Positions 21,598 to 32,501 of a DNA stretch of 64,000 nucleotides are shown here, one piece after another. Position 1 is the first letter of the stretch. Each line of letters begins with the position of its first letter. The notes under the pieces were generated by a model. It made no database searches. It saw nothing but the letters and a program-made list of their open reading frames with translations, and was not told the origin of the DNA. The stretch is from Quercus robur (Eukaryota; Streptophyta; Magnoliopsida; Fagales; Fagaceae). A program made the translations under genes and the position numbers. The DNA lies in NCBI RefSeq assembly GCF_932294415.1, contig NC_065539.1, positions 51,789,501 through 51,853,500 of the forward strand, read 5' to 3'.

Positions 21598-24418
21598 TTA
21601 AGCAACAACGGCTGTGATCGCCAAAATGGACTCGATTTCGCTTTTGGAACGGCTGATCCTTTGATCACCGCCATCCATTCCGTTGACCCATATTTCCGGA
21701 ATTACTTGAGCCAGGTTGTTGACATTCTCCAATGCATAATCGGCTTCTTTGCTTTTCACTGTCTTCCCAACCTAAACCAAATAAAAAAAAAAGTACAATA
21801 ATGAGAATTGCTTTTTCTATAGTATACAAAGATTATTGTAATAGATTATATGGGTTATGACGTGTCATCATTGTGTTCACGTTGTGGGATACACATAGAT
21901 TCACGAAATCTTTATATTATTTGTAAATTTTCAAGGAGTAGACTTCCTAGTCACCACCATTAAAACTACCCTATATAGTTCTTCCCAAAATAAAATTCTT
22001 TTAAAAAAAACCCCTATATTTAGGTGTAAAACTTTGCTTTTTCTTGATATGCCAACAATTATTTTTGTCGTTTGGCAAAGCAATAATGGGAAACAACTTT
22101 TCATTCACATAATTTTTAACAACTTATTTAGGTGATAACTTCCAATTAGAACTAATCTGACTAATTGGTATGGTGAATCAATGACATGATACTAAGAGAT
22201 GTTCAAGTCTTTAGTGAGATTGGTTAAGCATATGACTTGATCAGATCCAATCAAATTTGATAAGTTCTTTGTAATCCATTTAACTTGAAAATTTTCTTTA
22301 AAACGGTTTGTGTTATAAAAGTGATTATGAAGAAAATTGTAAAGAGAAAGTCTATAAAGTATAAACACAACAAAATTTTATAACATTTTGCTATAAACGA
22401 ATTATTTATACTTCTATTTTTATTAAACTCAATTTTCTTTTATAATTCATCATGTAGGTATAATTCTCCATGTTGGAATATCAACTCCATAAATATACTG
22501 TTACAATAATTTTTAAACAATATTACACGTATTTTCATACACTTTTTTATTCATACATATTTTCATATATATTTTCAAACACATCTACTAAACACCTGAA
22601 ATTTTATCATAAGATAACATTGAACTCTATCAAACCTACGCAATCAAGTTTCAATCAAGTTTAATAAATTTGATTGGAGTCACATCAGTATTAGCTCATG
22701 AAATCACTTTGATTATACGCATTATTGTTGATAAGTACTGTCTGAAAATTCTTAATCAAAATAGGTAATGTGTGTGTCATTCAACTTAACAATTTTCTTG
22801 GACTTTACAAAGAAGACAATATGTGAGACACGCTAGAGTGTGTCAGCGCATGCTAACAACCTGCTGTCAGTTTGGAAGTACTTATTTAACTTGGTTTTGA
22901 AATTATTGTAAATAAAACTATAAAATAATTAAAATAATATAGTAGAATTTATAAATAATATAAAAAAAATGTAATAAGATTTATAAATAGTAATAAAAAA
23001 ATTGACTTTTTAAGTTAATGTTAAACGAACACTAATCAACAAACCAATCAAAAAAAAAAAAAAACACTAATCAACAAAGATAAGAAACTACCAGAACAGT
23101 TCGGAGACCCAAAGCTTTCCCAGCAGCGACGTTCTTCACGTTGTCATCGAGAAACAACTGCACAGAAAAACAAAGAAAACGACGCGTTTTCATTTTTTAA
23201 TAAACAATTTCTAAACGAAAATGAAAACACTTATATGAGAAATTATACTCCGTTTCGCGGGCGTACCGTTCGACGAGGATCAACGTCCGCAACATCAAGC
23301 GCGATTTTCATGGCGTCCATCGACGGCTTGAGAAGCACGGGGAACTCATTGGGTCGGGTCGAATTAGGCAGGTTCGGGTTCATGGTCTCGAAACATAGGA
23401 TTTGCTCAAAGCAATCCTTTAAACCAAGCCGATCCAACACTTTAACCGCGTGGGTCCTGTCCGAATTCGTGAAAATCTGAAACAAATTCAAACATAACTT
23501 AGTACCAGTGAAAATCTGAAGCAAATTCAAACATAACTTAGTACTAGTACTATGATTTGGTCAAACATTTTATTTGGGACTTCGAGACAATTGTAGTTAA
23601 GGTTTTGGGCTCACGATTTTTCTTTGAGTAATGCTACGCAAGAGGTTGCGTAGCTGAGAATCTGGCTTGATCAAATCGTATGGTAATCTTCCGTGTACGA
23701 AACTGTGGTGAAAAAGAAAACAAAAAAAAAGAACAAAATTTAATTAGAAAGTTTCTATTTTAATTAAGGGAAGCATTTGATTTGCTGGTATAGTATTAGT
23801 GTGCTTTAAAAAGGGAAAATTAGTGGGATAATGCTCTGCTCTCACCTGTGATAATCATCGGCATCGATGTCATAGCCTAATGCCTGTGACAAATTTAGTC
23901 AAATATAGAAATTAATTAGTTGGGTCTTCATGTTAATTATTATTTTTAATTATAAAATGTTCATGTTTTTGGAGAGTTTGATAAAGAGTGAATTCATACC
24001 CTCAAACCAGCAAGGGAGCTGCCGTATTTTTTGAAAAGCTCAACACGGAGAGTTGAGGCCCTGCTTTCTGGGAATCCACACTTCTCAACAAGAAAATCTG
24101 CAAGAAGCAACCAAAGATATATATAAAAATTTGACTTTTAATAGTGTTAATTACTTAATTTGGTAAAAAATTTCAGTTTCTTTCACACACCATCGATGTT
24201 TTTCCTGAGTGATTCGGAAATTCCAACTTTGGTAGAGTACAAAGTGTCATCCAAATCTGTGTTCAACAAACAAAGCCAACACAATCAGAGCCCATTTCAA
24301 AGAGGGAAAAAAAAAATATGAGAGAAAAGAAAGTAAGAGGGAGATGAAATAAGTTACCAAAGATAAGGCAGTTAAAAGGAGAAACAGAATCAAGAAGGGA
24401 TTTGCTGCAGGAATCCAT
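21598..24418 (-). CDS. HAD-superfamily phosphatase, pyrimidine-5'-nucleotidase / SDT1-like
   Basis: Eight exons on the minus strand: 24418-24358, 24256-24191, 24097-24000, 23883-23846, 23702-23615, 23476-23267, 23157-23092, 21771-21598. All have GT-AG borders, and 801 nt give 266 aa plus stop. HAD motifs are in order: motif I DLDDTLYS at the exon 1/2 join (nucleophile Asp and acid/base Asp), motif II IFTNSD at the start of exon 6, motif III Lys in LLKPSMDAMK, motif IV LFLDDN at the exon 6/7 join. The cap insertion (LVEKCGFPESRASTL to PYDLIKPD) matches the plant family named for yeast SDT1 (suppressor of disruption of TFIIS), related to pyrimidine nucleotidases. The likely reaction is Mg2+-dependent phosphate-monoester hydrolysis in the cytosol; the substrate cannot be read from sequence. 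The last intron (23091-21772) is long. The exon 6 acceptor is duplicated (see findings). Confidence 0.93.
23029..23078 (+). mobile_element. Micro-retroinsertion in the last intron of the HAD gene
   Basis: ACACTAATCAACAAA at 23029-23043 and 23064-23078 (perfect, 15 bp) flank a 20-bp insert, CCAATC plus oligo-A. It lies just 3' of the exon 7 donor of the minus-strand gene, about 14 bp into the intron. Confidence 0.7.
23469..23546 (-). repeat. 39-bp tandem duplication containing a splice acceptor
   Basis: Units 23469-23507 and 23508-23546 both begin GTGAAAATCTGA and end CTTAGTACYA, with two mismatches. On the minus strand each unit holds a polypyrimidine-like stretch, TTTCAG or CTTCAG, and ATTTTCAC, that is, a complete 3' splice site of exon 6 of the HAD gene. 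Confidence 0.9.
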
Positions 24419-24568
24419 GGCTAAGCTGAAATCGGAATTGGAAATGAAAGCAAAATTGAGAGCTAAAAAGCAAAGCAGAGCAGAGCAAAGCAAAAATTAT
24501 ATCGAGCAAAAGAGCGACAACAACAATAGAGGGGTGCTTGTGCTTTTGATTTGAGAAGGGTGGGACTA

Positions 24569-24576
24569 TATTTATA
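24569..24576 (-). promoter_or_regulatory. TATA box of the HAD-phosphatase gene
   Basis: The minus strand reads CCCTATAAATATAGTCCC here, about 150 bp before the start codon at 24418. This fits a TATA box with a short 5' leader. It is the best TATA match in the 300 bp upstream. Confidence 0.55.
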
Positions 24577-25059
24577 GGGATAGGTGCACACGCTTCGACA
24601 TGAGGAAAAGGTTTACACGTGGACGGTTGGATAGAGATGTGCTGACTCAGACGTTTGTGTTTGGATTGGGAACCGAGTAGGATGTGGGCCCCACGCTCCA
24701 TAGACGAAAACAGGTGCGAAATTGCGAAATCCTTTTTTTCTATTGGACGATAATACCCCTGCTTGGTCTAATTATTGGGACAGGTGTTCCACTTGTATCC
24801 AATCTTGTTGGAGCTTCGGAGTTGGGATTTTACAAGATTGAGGAAGTGACATAAGAATCAATTTTGTTACACGTACCGTAAATTTTGGAAAATACTGATC
24901 ATACAACGTGAGAAACGAGTATGGAGGGCCGCTCTCTATCTTGCGTTACTGTAGTATCTCGTTACTCTCACTCTGAGGATGATTTGTTCCCTCTAGTGGC
25001 TGCAATACTAGTAGGGCTTGGTTCTTTTACTGTTATCGTTTTCGTTCTTGTGTGCAAGG

Positions 25060-26299
25060 ATGGAGGATCTTACTCGCAGTTGGCAAAAACTCTCTTTATC
25101 CAGTAAGGAGGGAGAAAAGATGGATTTATCCAAGACTGGGAGAATACAAGGGTTTGCTCTTGCAGCAAAATTCTTCACACGTAGGTCATTGAATGTGGAA
25201 GCGGTGGTTCGGACTTTCCGACCACTGTGGCGAACGTGTGGAGATTTTTAGGCCAAAGCACAATCATATGGTATTTACCTTCGAGTTGGAGGAGGATGTT
25301 GAGAAAGTTCTTATGGGCGAACCATGGTCGTTTGACAGGCATTTAGTGGCTTTTACTCGGTACGATGGATCAGTATCAGTCCAAGAATTGCTCTTTGACA
25401 AGGTCTCTTTTTGGGTTCAGATACATCGTTTACCGTTCTCTCACCTTACGGAGGAGACTGCTCTCAGTTTGGGTGAGACGATAGGGCCGGTTGTTAAAAC
25501 TAGAGATGTCTCGGAGTTAAGGGGTGGAACGTTCATGCGTGTGAGAGTATCTGTGAATATTCTGGAGCCGATCTGCTGTGGAAGAAGAGTTACCTTTGGC
25601 CAGAATTCGGAAGGTTGGATTTCCTTTCATTATGAACGTCTCCTAAACTTGTGCTACTGGTGCGGACGGTTCACTCATGATGATAAGGAATGCCCGACAT
25701 GGTTACAGAGTAAGGGGTCGCTTGCATTGGAGGAACAACAATTTGGGACGTGGTTGCGAGCGCCTCAGTTTAATCCTTCCCGTCGGTCTTATGTGGAAGT
25801 TAAGGGGTTTGACGTGTTGAATCATCCTCAGCGTGGTAGGGTGGTGGAGAAGGGATCGGTCGACGAAGGGGGGCGTTCTTTGACTCCGCTGGTGGAAACC
25901 TCCAGTAAAGCAGGGATTAATCCGGATGTTACGGAGGATACGGGGTTTGATTCTCGCATTCAAAGGCAAGAGGATTTTTCGGGAGCAATTATGGGTATTA
26001 TGGCTATGGATTAGGATAGTTTGAATTCAAACTCCAAATACCCAACTGGCAGCTTAGAGGTAGTTAATAAGGAGGTTTTTTCGACGGAAACCACAGGGTA
26101 TTCAATTGTTGATTTGGAGAAAAATAGTGAGGAGAATCTGGAGTCTAAGGATGTGGAGTTGTTTTCAATGGATACTCAACAGATTAGATTTGATATGGGC
26201 TGGGTTGAGAAGAGCCCATTGAGGGTAGGCAGACCAACTAAAAGTAGGGGGAAGGGGAAAGGGAAGCTTATTGGGCCGAGTAATATTCTAGCCTAAACA
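25060..26299 (+). pseudogene. LINE ORF1 (DUF4283-type RNA-binding, CCHC knuckle), disrupted
   Basis: Starts MEDLTRSWQKLSLSSKEG, the common N-terminus of plant LINE ORF1. A frameshift near 25230 follows LNVEAVVRTFRPLWRT; the next frame continues HMVFTFELEEDVEKVLMGE, PWSFDRHLVAFTRYDG (the DUF4283 core) and FDKVSFWVQIHRLPF. The zinc knuckle is CYWCGRFTHDDKEC (C-x2-C-x4-H-x4-C), about residue 215. An in-frame TAG at 26012-26014 splits the variable C-terminal region, which runs to a stop at 26294-26296. The product binds element RNA in related LINEs. Two lesions make it a pseudogene. Confidence 0.85.
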
Positions 26300-26407
26300 C
26301 TGGTGGATCAAGATCAATTTCTGAGTCATGGGCCTAAGAGAGGAAGTCGGAGTTGGCTTAATCTTTCTAGGATCGGCGGAGGCTGCGGAGCAGCCCCGCC
26401 GGGTCCA

Positions 26408-29400
26408 ATGAGTCTTATCAGCTGGAACTGCCGAGGGCTTGGGAACCCTCGGACAGTTAAAGCCTTGCAAAAGGTGGTCAATCAACAAGAGCCCATTTTA
26501 GTCTTCCTTATGGAGACTAAACTAAATGAAGAGAAAGCTGTGATAGTTAGAGATCAGTGTAACTTTAGACATAGTTGGGTTGTTCCAAGTGTGGGTAGGA
26601 GTGGAGGTCTTGCTCTTTTTTGGAAGGATGGCATTGAGGTTGAAATACTTGATGCGGATCAATCACATATTGATACTTTGGTTAAGGGTGGAGTTTCTAC
26701 GAACTGGTGGCACTTGACTGGTTTTTATGGGGCTCCGGAAACTTCAAGAAGAGAGGAGTTGTGGGCTTTATTGACACTGATTCGAGACAGGTCATTGTTA
26801 CCATGGCTGGTCATTGGAGACTTTAACGAGATAGTTTGTGCCTCTGAGAAAGAAGGAGGAAGTTCACGTCAACGACGGTAGATGAAGCTTTTCACGGAAA
26901 CTCTGAACTGGTGCGGTCTGCGCGATATGGGCTTTGTGGGACCACGTTTTACGTGGCTTTACCAAACGGCGGACGGGGGTCAGATAAGAGAACGGCTGGA
27001 CAGAGTTGTGGCGTCGTCGGCCTGGGCGGAACGGTTCAAGGAAGCCCGAGTTCATCACCTTTCGAACTCAGCGTCGGATCACTCTATTCTTGCGCTGCAT
27101 TTTTTCTTGAAACAGAGGAAACGTTTTAAGCGGAAGATATTCCGTTTTGAATCTATGTGGTTGTCGGACCCGAGGTGTGAAGATGTAGTTAAAAATGCAT
27201 GGGAGGAAGGAAGTCTGGCTGCTGGAAACTTTCCGATATCGAGGTGTATGGAGCTGTGTCGGAATCGATTGGAGTTGTGGAGTAAGGGTGAGTTTGGGCA
27301 CGTGGGTTTGAAGATTGCCGAGCTTCAAAGGAGATTAGAATGGCTAGAACTTCAGGTGGCTTCACCGGCTAACATTAGTGCAATGAGGGAGACACGTGTT
27401 GAATTGAATTGTTGGCTGGACAAAGAGTCGGCCATGTGGTTCCAAAGATCCCGGGTGAACTGGTTTCAGGCAAGTGATCAAAATACTCGGTATTTCCATG
27501 CACGGGCATCATCACGCTATAAAAAGAATTCTATTATGGGCTTATTGGATTCTTATGGCATATGGCAAGAAGATGAACACAAAATAGAAGATATTATAAC
27601 CAGCCATTACAGAGCACTTTTTTCATCTATTGGGCCTACGGATTTTACCGAATTATTGGATGCCATTCACCCACGTGTATCCACCTCAATGAACCAGATG
27701 CTCAACAGGACCTTTCAAGGCAGTGAAGTGTACTCGGCCCTCAAACAAATGTATCCTCTTAAGTCGCCAGGCCCGGATGGTATGTCTCCTCTTTTCTTCC
27801 AACATTTTTGGCCTTCCATTGGACAATTGGTTACTAAGATGGTACTTGATTTCTTAAACTTTGGCTATGCTCCTCCGTTGTTTAATGCTACTCATGTTGT
27901 TTTAATTTCAATAAATAAAGATCCAAAAAACATTTCTGATTATCGCCCGATTAGTTTATGTAATGTGATCTTTAAACTTGCCTCTAAAGTGATTGCAAAC
28001 AGGATCAAAAAAGTCCTCCCTTCTATCATCAGTGATACCTAGAGTGCCTTTGTGCAAGGTAGGCTGATTACGGATAATGTTCTTGTGGCTTTTGAGGCTA
28101 TGCACCATATAAGCCAAAAAAAGGCAGGGAGAAAGGGTGAAATGGCTCTGAAACTGGATATGAGCAAGGCATACGACCGGGTTGAGTGGGTATGCCTTGA
28201 GAAGATTATGGAAAAGTTGGGGTTTAATTCGAGGTGGAGGGGTTTGATCATGAGATGTGTGACAACTGTATCATATTCTTTCCGAATAAATGGGAAGATT
28301 AGCATCCTATTCAGCCGTCGAGGGGAATTCGTCAAGGAGATCCATTATCGCCTTATCTTTTTCTCATTGTGGCTGAGGGTTTGTCTGCTTTGATCAAGAA
28401 GTCAGTAGAGGAAGGGGTTTTGGAGGGTATTTCTGTCTGCAGGAGGGGTCCTAAACTTTCACACTTGTTCTTTGCTGATGATAGCCTCATTTTTTGCAAG
28501 GCTACCTTATTCGATTGTGATTCCCTACAACGGATCTTCCAAGTGTATGAGAAGGCTTCAGGTCAACAGCTTAATCGCGCTAAAACATCTCTTTTCTTTA
28601 GCGCCAACACAACAGATGAGATTCAGGAGGAAATCAAGGTCCAGTTTGGTGCACAGGTTATCAGACAACATGAAAAATACTTGGGGCTGCCATCCCTTGT
28701 GGGGAGGAACAAACGAGCCTGTTTTAATGACATCAAAGATAAGCTTTCTAAGAAATTGGCCGGTTGGAAAGGCAAATTGCTTTCAAAGGCAGGTAAGGAG
28801 GTTTTGATCAAAGCAGTGGCTCAAGCCATCCCCACCTATACTATGAGCTGTTTCAAGATTCCGGATTCTCTATGTGATGAGCTGACTAGTATGATACGAC
28901 AATTTTGGTGGGGGCAAAAAGGTGAAGAGAGGAAAATGGCATGGTTGAATTGGGATAAGATGTGTGAACTGAAGGAGTGTGGTGGGATGGGCTTCAAAGA
29001 GCTAAAATCCTTTAACTTGGCATTGCTAGCTAAACAAGGCTGGCGCCTTCAACTTAGGCACAACTCTCTACTATACCGGGTCCTAAAGGCTAAATATTTT
29101 CCCAATGGGGATTTTCTGAATGCTACTTTTGGGAGTAACCCATCTTTTACGTGGCGTAGTATTTTGTCAGCCTAAGCTATTGTCAGGCAGGGTGTTCGAT
29201 GGAGGGTAGGTAATGACAAGAATATCCATATTTGGGGAGAGAAATGGTTGCCTAGAATGTCAAGCTTTGAAGTTATTTCACCCAGAATTTTTCTACATTA
29301 GGACACTAGAGTAAGTGAGCTTATCAACACGGCGAGAAAAAGCTGGAATAAAGTAGTTGTCCGCCAGCTATTTTTACCGGTTGATGCTAATACCATTCTG

Positions 29401-30531
29401 GGCATCCCATTGAGTGATAGACTGCCTGAGGATCATCTAATCTGGGCGGAATCTAATAATGGCTGCTTCACTGTCCGTAGCGCCTACAGGGTGGCTATGA
29501 CACTCAACCGTACTAACCAGAATGCCTCAGCATCCTCAGATAGCTTGCAACGAAGTTTTTGGAGGAAAGTTTGGAGCCTTCCTATCCCTCACAAGGTGCG
29601 TCACTTTGCTTGGAGGGCTTGTCGCAACATTCTCCCTACCAAAGAGATTTTGTTTCATCGAAAAGTGATAAGGGATTCTCTTTGTGAGGAGTGTGGTGAG
29701 GACACCAAATCTTCAGGTCATCTATTCTGGTCTTGCACCAAAGCTCAGCTGGTTTGAAGTTGTTCGAAGCTTCCTAGTTCACTCCGGTCAGGCCAGTTTC
29801 ATTCCTTCTTTGATTTGCTGTGGTTTTTGTTGATGATAGAATCGTTTGACGATGATAAGGTAGCATTGGTGGTCACGATAGCTTGGGCAATGTGGACGAA
29901 CCGTAACTCGGTAAGACATGGGGGTACTAGGAAATCACCGGAAGTTCTTGTTCAATGGGCTTCTCACTATTTGATTGACTATGCATCAGCGACGGAGTCC
30001 CACGTAGTCCATCCGGAGTTGGTTCAGGCCATTTGGACTCCACCACCCCTTTTTGTGCCCAAGATAAATGTGGACGGTGCCTTTTCTAAGCATAGTGGTT
30101 CAGCAGGAGTAGGTGTTGTGATCCGGGATGATGCAGGGCACTGTGTGGCAGCGTTGAGCAAGAATCTTCATGTTCCTTTGGGCCCACTAGAAGCAGAGGC
30201 AAAAGCTTTTGAAGTTGGCCTTCAACTAGCGTGGGACCTGGGTCTTCAAAACGTGATTCTAGAAGGTGATTCACTGGTGATGGTGCGGGCTCTCGGTGGA
30301 CAGTCCATTCCGCCTTCATCCGTTGACTCTGTGTGTCTTGGCATGCAGCAAACCAGTATGGAGTTCCATTCGGTCACTTTTTCTCATGTGCGGAGGCAGG
30401 GGAACAGACCTGCCCATATTTTAGCTAAGTTTGCACTTAGTTTGGATGATTCTTTTGTTTGGATAGGGGAGTACGCTCCTTGTATTGTACAAGCACTCAT
30501 CCAGGATACTGTCTTTGTTTCTTTTGGTTGA
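26408..30531 (+). pseudogene. LINE ORF2: endonuclease, reverse transcriptase, zf-RVT, RNase H (disrupted)
   Basis: Begins MSLISWNCRGLGNPRT. The AP-type endonuclease has METKLNE, GDFNEI and SDHSIL. The reverse transcriptase has KSPGPDGMSPLFFQ, PISLCNVIFK, LDMSKAYDRVEW, GIRQGDPLSPYLF and FADDSLIFC (catalytic Asp pair). It is followed by zf-RVT (CEECGEDTKSSGHLFWSC) and RNase H (INVDGAF, EAEAKAF, EGDSLVMV, NRPAHILAKFA), ending VFVSFG. In-frame stops lie at 26879-26881 (TAG), 28040-28042 (TAG), 29173-29175 (TAA), 29299-29301 (TAG) and 29755-29757 (TGA), with a frameshift near 28300. No full polyprotein can be made. Confidence 0.9.
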
Positions 30532-30639
30532 ATAAAAGTGCAACTTTCTTATCAAAAAAGAAAAAAGAAAAAAAGAAACAAGTATGAGTGAACCACTTGG
30601 GTAACAGTAACAAAGCTTGGTGGAATTGAGCTAATTATG

Positions 30640-30700
30640 GCGTTGAATCTAATGTTTTTTTTTTTTTTTTTTTTTTTTTGAGAGAGCGTTGAATCTAATG
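30640..30700 (-). mobile_element. Micro-retroinsertion: 31-bp oligo-T insert in a 15-bp target duplication
   Basis: GCGTTGAATCTAATG at 30640-30654 and 30686-30700 (perfect) flank twenty-five T followed by GAGAGA. On the minus strand this is TCTCTC plus a poly(A) tail, like the tail of the deleted LINE at 18484. It is only 50 bp past the full-length LINE. Confidence 0.8.
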
Positions 30701-30918
30701 CTCAATAGTAATAATGTTATCACAACCCATTTGAATTTTACAGTGCCAATTAACATAACTCATTTTTATAAACTCTTTCACAAATCATTTGAATCTTGTA
30801 TACGCTGTAATTAATTAATATTTTTGATTTAATAATGAAGAATAATTATTATGAAATGAACCTAGTATATTTAATTCTTATCTTATCTATAACAAAAAAA
30901 ACAATTGGGTAATTTTTA

Positions 30919-32039
30919 ATCTTAACAAAGATTCTGAAACCCGGACCATTCAATGAACTGTAAAAGGAAGATGTTCAAGATTTTTGAGATTGGACCGAGG
31001 TCAAACTGAGGTCGAATCGTGATGATGTCATAATTAATTTAATAATTATTTAAAATATAAATAAATATATTAAATTAGTAAAAATTGAAAATTTATCTAA
31101 AAATAAAGAGAAATAATTATATACATATATATATATATATATATATTTAAAAATTTTGTTAGAACTCTTAGGTTATGACAAAGCTCATTTGAGTACCCCA
31201 TAATTTTTATTTTTATTTTATGAGACCCAATAAAATGGTAAAGAGATAAATTAATGTCTGCCCATGGCTAAGCCCATTTGACAACCCAAACAATTTTTTT
31301 TTATGCCTAAGCCCATTAGAATAGTCCACCATTTATGAATTAAGAAAAAAAAAAAAAACTATAGGATAAATACGAAAGCTAGAGCCTAGAACTAGAAGTG
31401 TTTGACAGTTGTTTGACTTGTTAAAAAGAAGAAGTGGTTGACAGTAAAGCAAATGTTGGTGGTTGACAGTAAAGCAACAGGCAGTAAAGCAACAGCAAAA
31501 AAGAGGACTTCATTTACCAAAAACAGAAGAAGACTCCAGAAGGAAAAATGAAGAAACAGCATTGTCAAAAACACAGAGAGAGAGAGAGAGAGTGCGAGTG
31601 AAACAGAGAAGAAGAATAGGAAGATGGCGGTGTGATCTCAAGTCTGATAGCATCTCACGGTGGTTGAAGCTTTAGCCTTCAAGAATGGTTGTAAGCGTGT
31701 AAATACTCTGAAGGGAGCTGCGTGATGTACTTTGAAGGGAGTAGAATTTAAAACTTGTTTTTCTGTGTTCTATTTTGTTTTTGTTTTTGTTTTGTTTTTT
31801 TTTTTTTTGTTTTTTTTTTTTTTAAGGTTCAGATTCAAAGGGAAGTAGGGAAGGGAACCGTGAGAAGCAGTCTGATCACGGTTCTCGAAACCGTGTAGTT
31901 GGACCACAGTTTGAACGGTTCCCTGCTTTTTTGGCATAGACCGGTTCTTAAGACTAAAAGAACCGTGTTTGTGAGAGGTTCACAGTTAATCCGGTCAGAC
32001 CATACGGTCCGGTTCGGGTTTAAAAACCTTGATCTTAAC
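30919..32039. mobile_element. hAT-like non-autonomous transposon, 1.1 kb
   Basis: An 8-bp target duplication, ATCTTAAC (30919-30926 and 32032-32039), encloses 1105 bp. The left end is AAAGATTCTGAAACCCGGACC-like; the right end, reverse-complemented, is CAAGGTTTTTAAACCCGAACC-like. 8-bp duplications and CAAGG-type ends are hAT features. The interior has a (TA)n run (31130-31147), repeats of GGTTGACAGTAAAGCAA near 31436-31500 and ACCGT/ACGGTT-rich palindromic DNA near the right end. No transposase frame. Confidence 0.7.
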
Positions 32040-32501
32040 TATAACATTATAATAATGTTTACCATGATTAATGTTTTATAAAGCTTACTTTAATGTTATT
32101 GATGTTTTAGGGAAAATTATTCAATAATTCGGTGGGAGGAATAAAGAATACATGAAAATAGTAGGTGTCACTATAAATTCATTTAGTGAGGTCTCCCATA
32201 ATGTGAAAAGAGAGAACGGTGCTATAGAAGTATTGAATAATCACTTGGTGTTTAAGGGTTAAGTCATGACTTCAAATAAATAACTTCTTAATGTTCATAA
32301 AAAAAAAATAAATAACTTCTTAAGTATAATTTTATACACAGATGGAATTTTTTATTTTTTATAATAAAATTTCCTTTCATATTTCTCTTATATGATGTAA
32401 ATAGAAAATTGGTATGGGTTGGGGCATATAGAGAAAATTGGTCTAGCTACAACACATATACTATGAAGCAAATGAATGCCTTGATATTAATTAATTTTGG
32501 C
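32040..32501. other. AT-rich intergenic DNA
   Basis: No gene; contains one micro-retroinsertion at 32274-32323. Confidence 0.5.
32274..32323 (+). mobile_element. Micro-retroinsertion: 14-bp A-tailed insert in an 18-bp target duplication
   Basis: AAATAAATAACTTCTTAA at 32274-32291 and 32306-32323 (perfect) flank TGTTCATAAAAAAA. The insert's TGTTCAT start matches the 3' end of the LINE fragment at 13676 (CTTGTTCATC plus A). Confidence 0.75.

Larger units (their letters stand above)
24911..30586 (+). mobile_element. Full-length but decayed L1-type LINE retrotransposon
   Basis: A 13-bp target duplication, AGAAACGAGTATG (24911-24923) / AGAAACAAGTATG (30574-30586), encloses a 5.65-kb element. It has a 5' UTR of about 136 bp, ORF1 with a zinc knuckle, ORF2 with endonuclease, reverse transcriptase, zf-RVT and RNase H, and a tail after TTTCTTATCAAAAAA (from 30546). 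Gene order and domains are those of plant L1 elements. Several stops and at least two frameshifts make it non-autonomous now. The single mismatch in the target duplication and the number of lesions point to moderate age. Confidence 0.93.

Noticed and set aside
26864..28811. Several minus-strand frames of 60-98 codons across the LINE
   Set aside because: They are antisense shadows of the LINE ORF2 reading frame.
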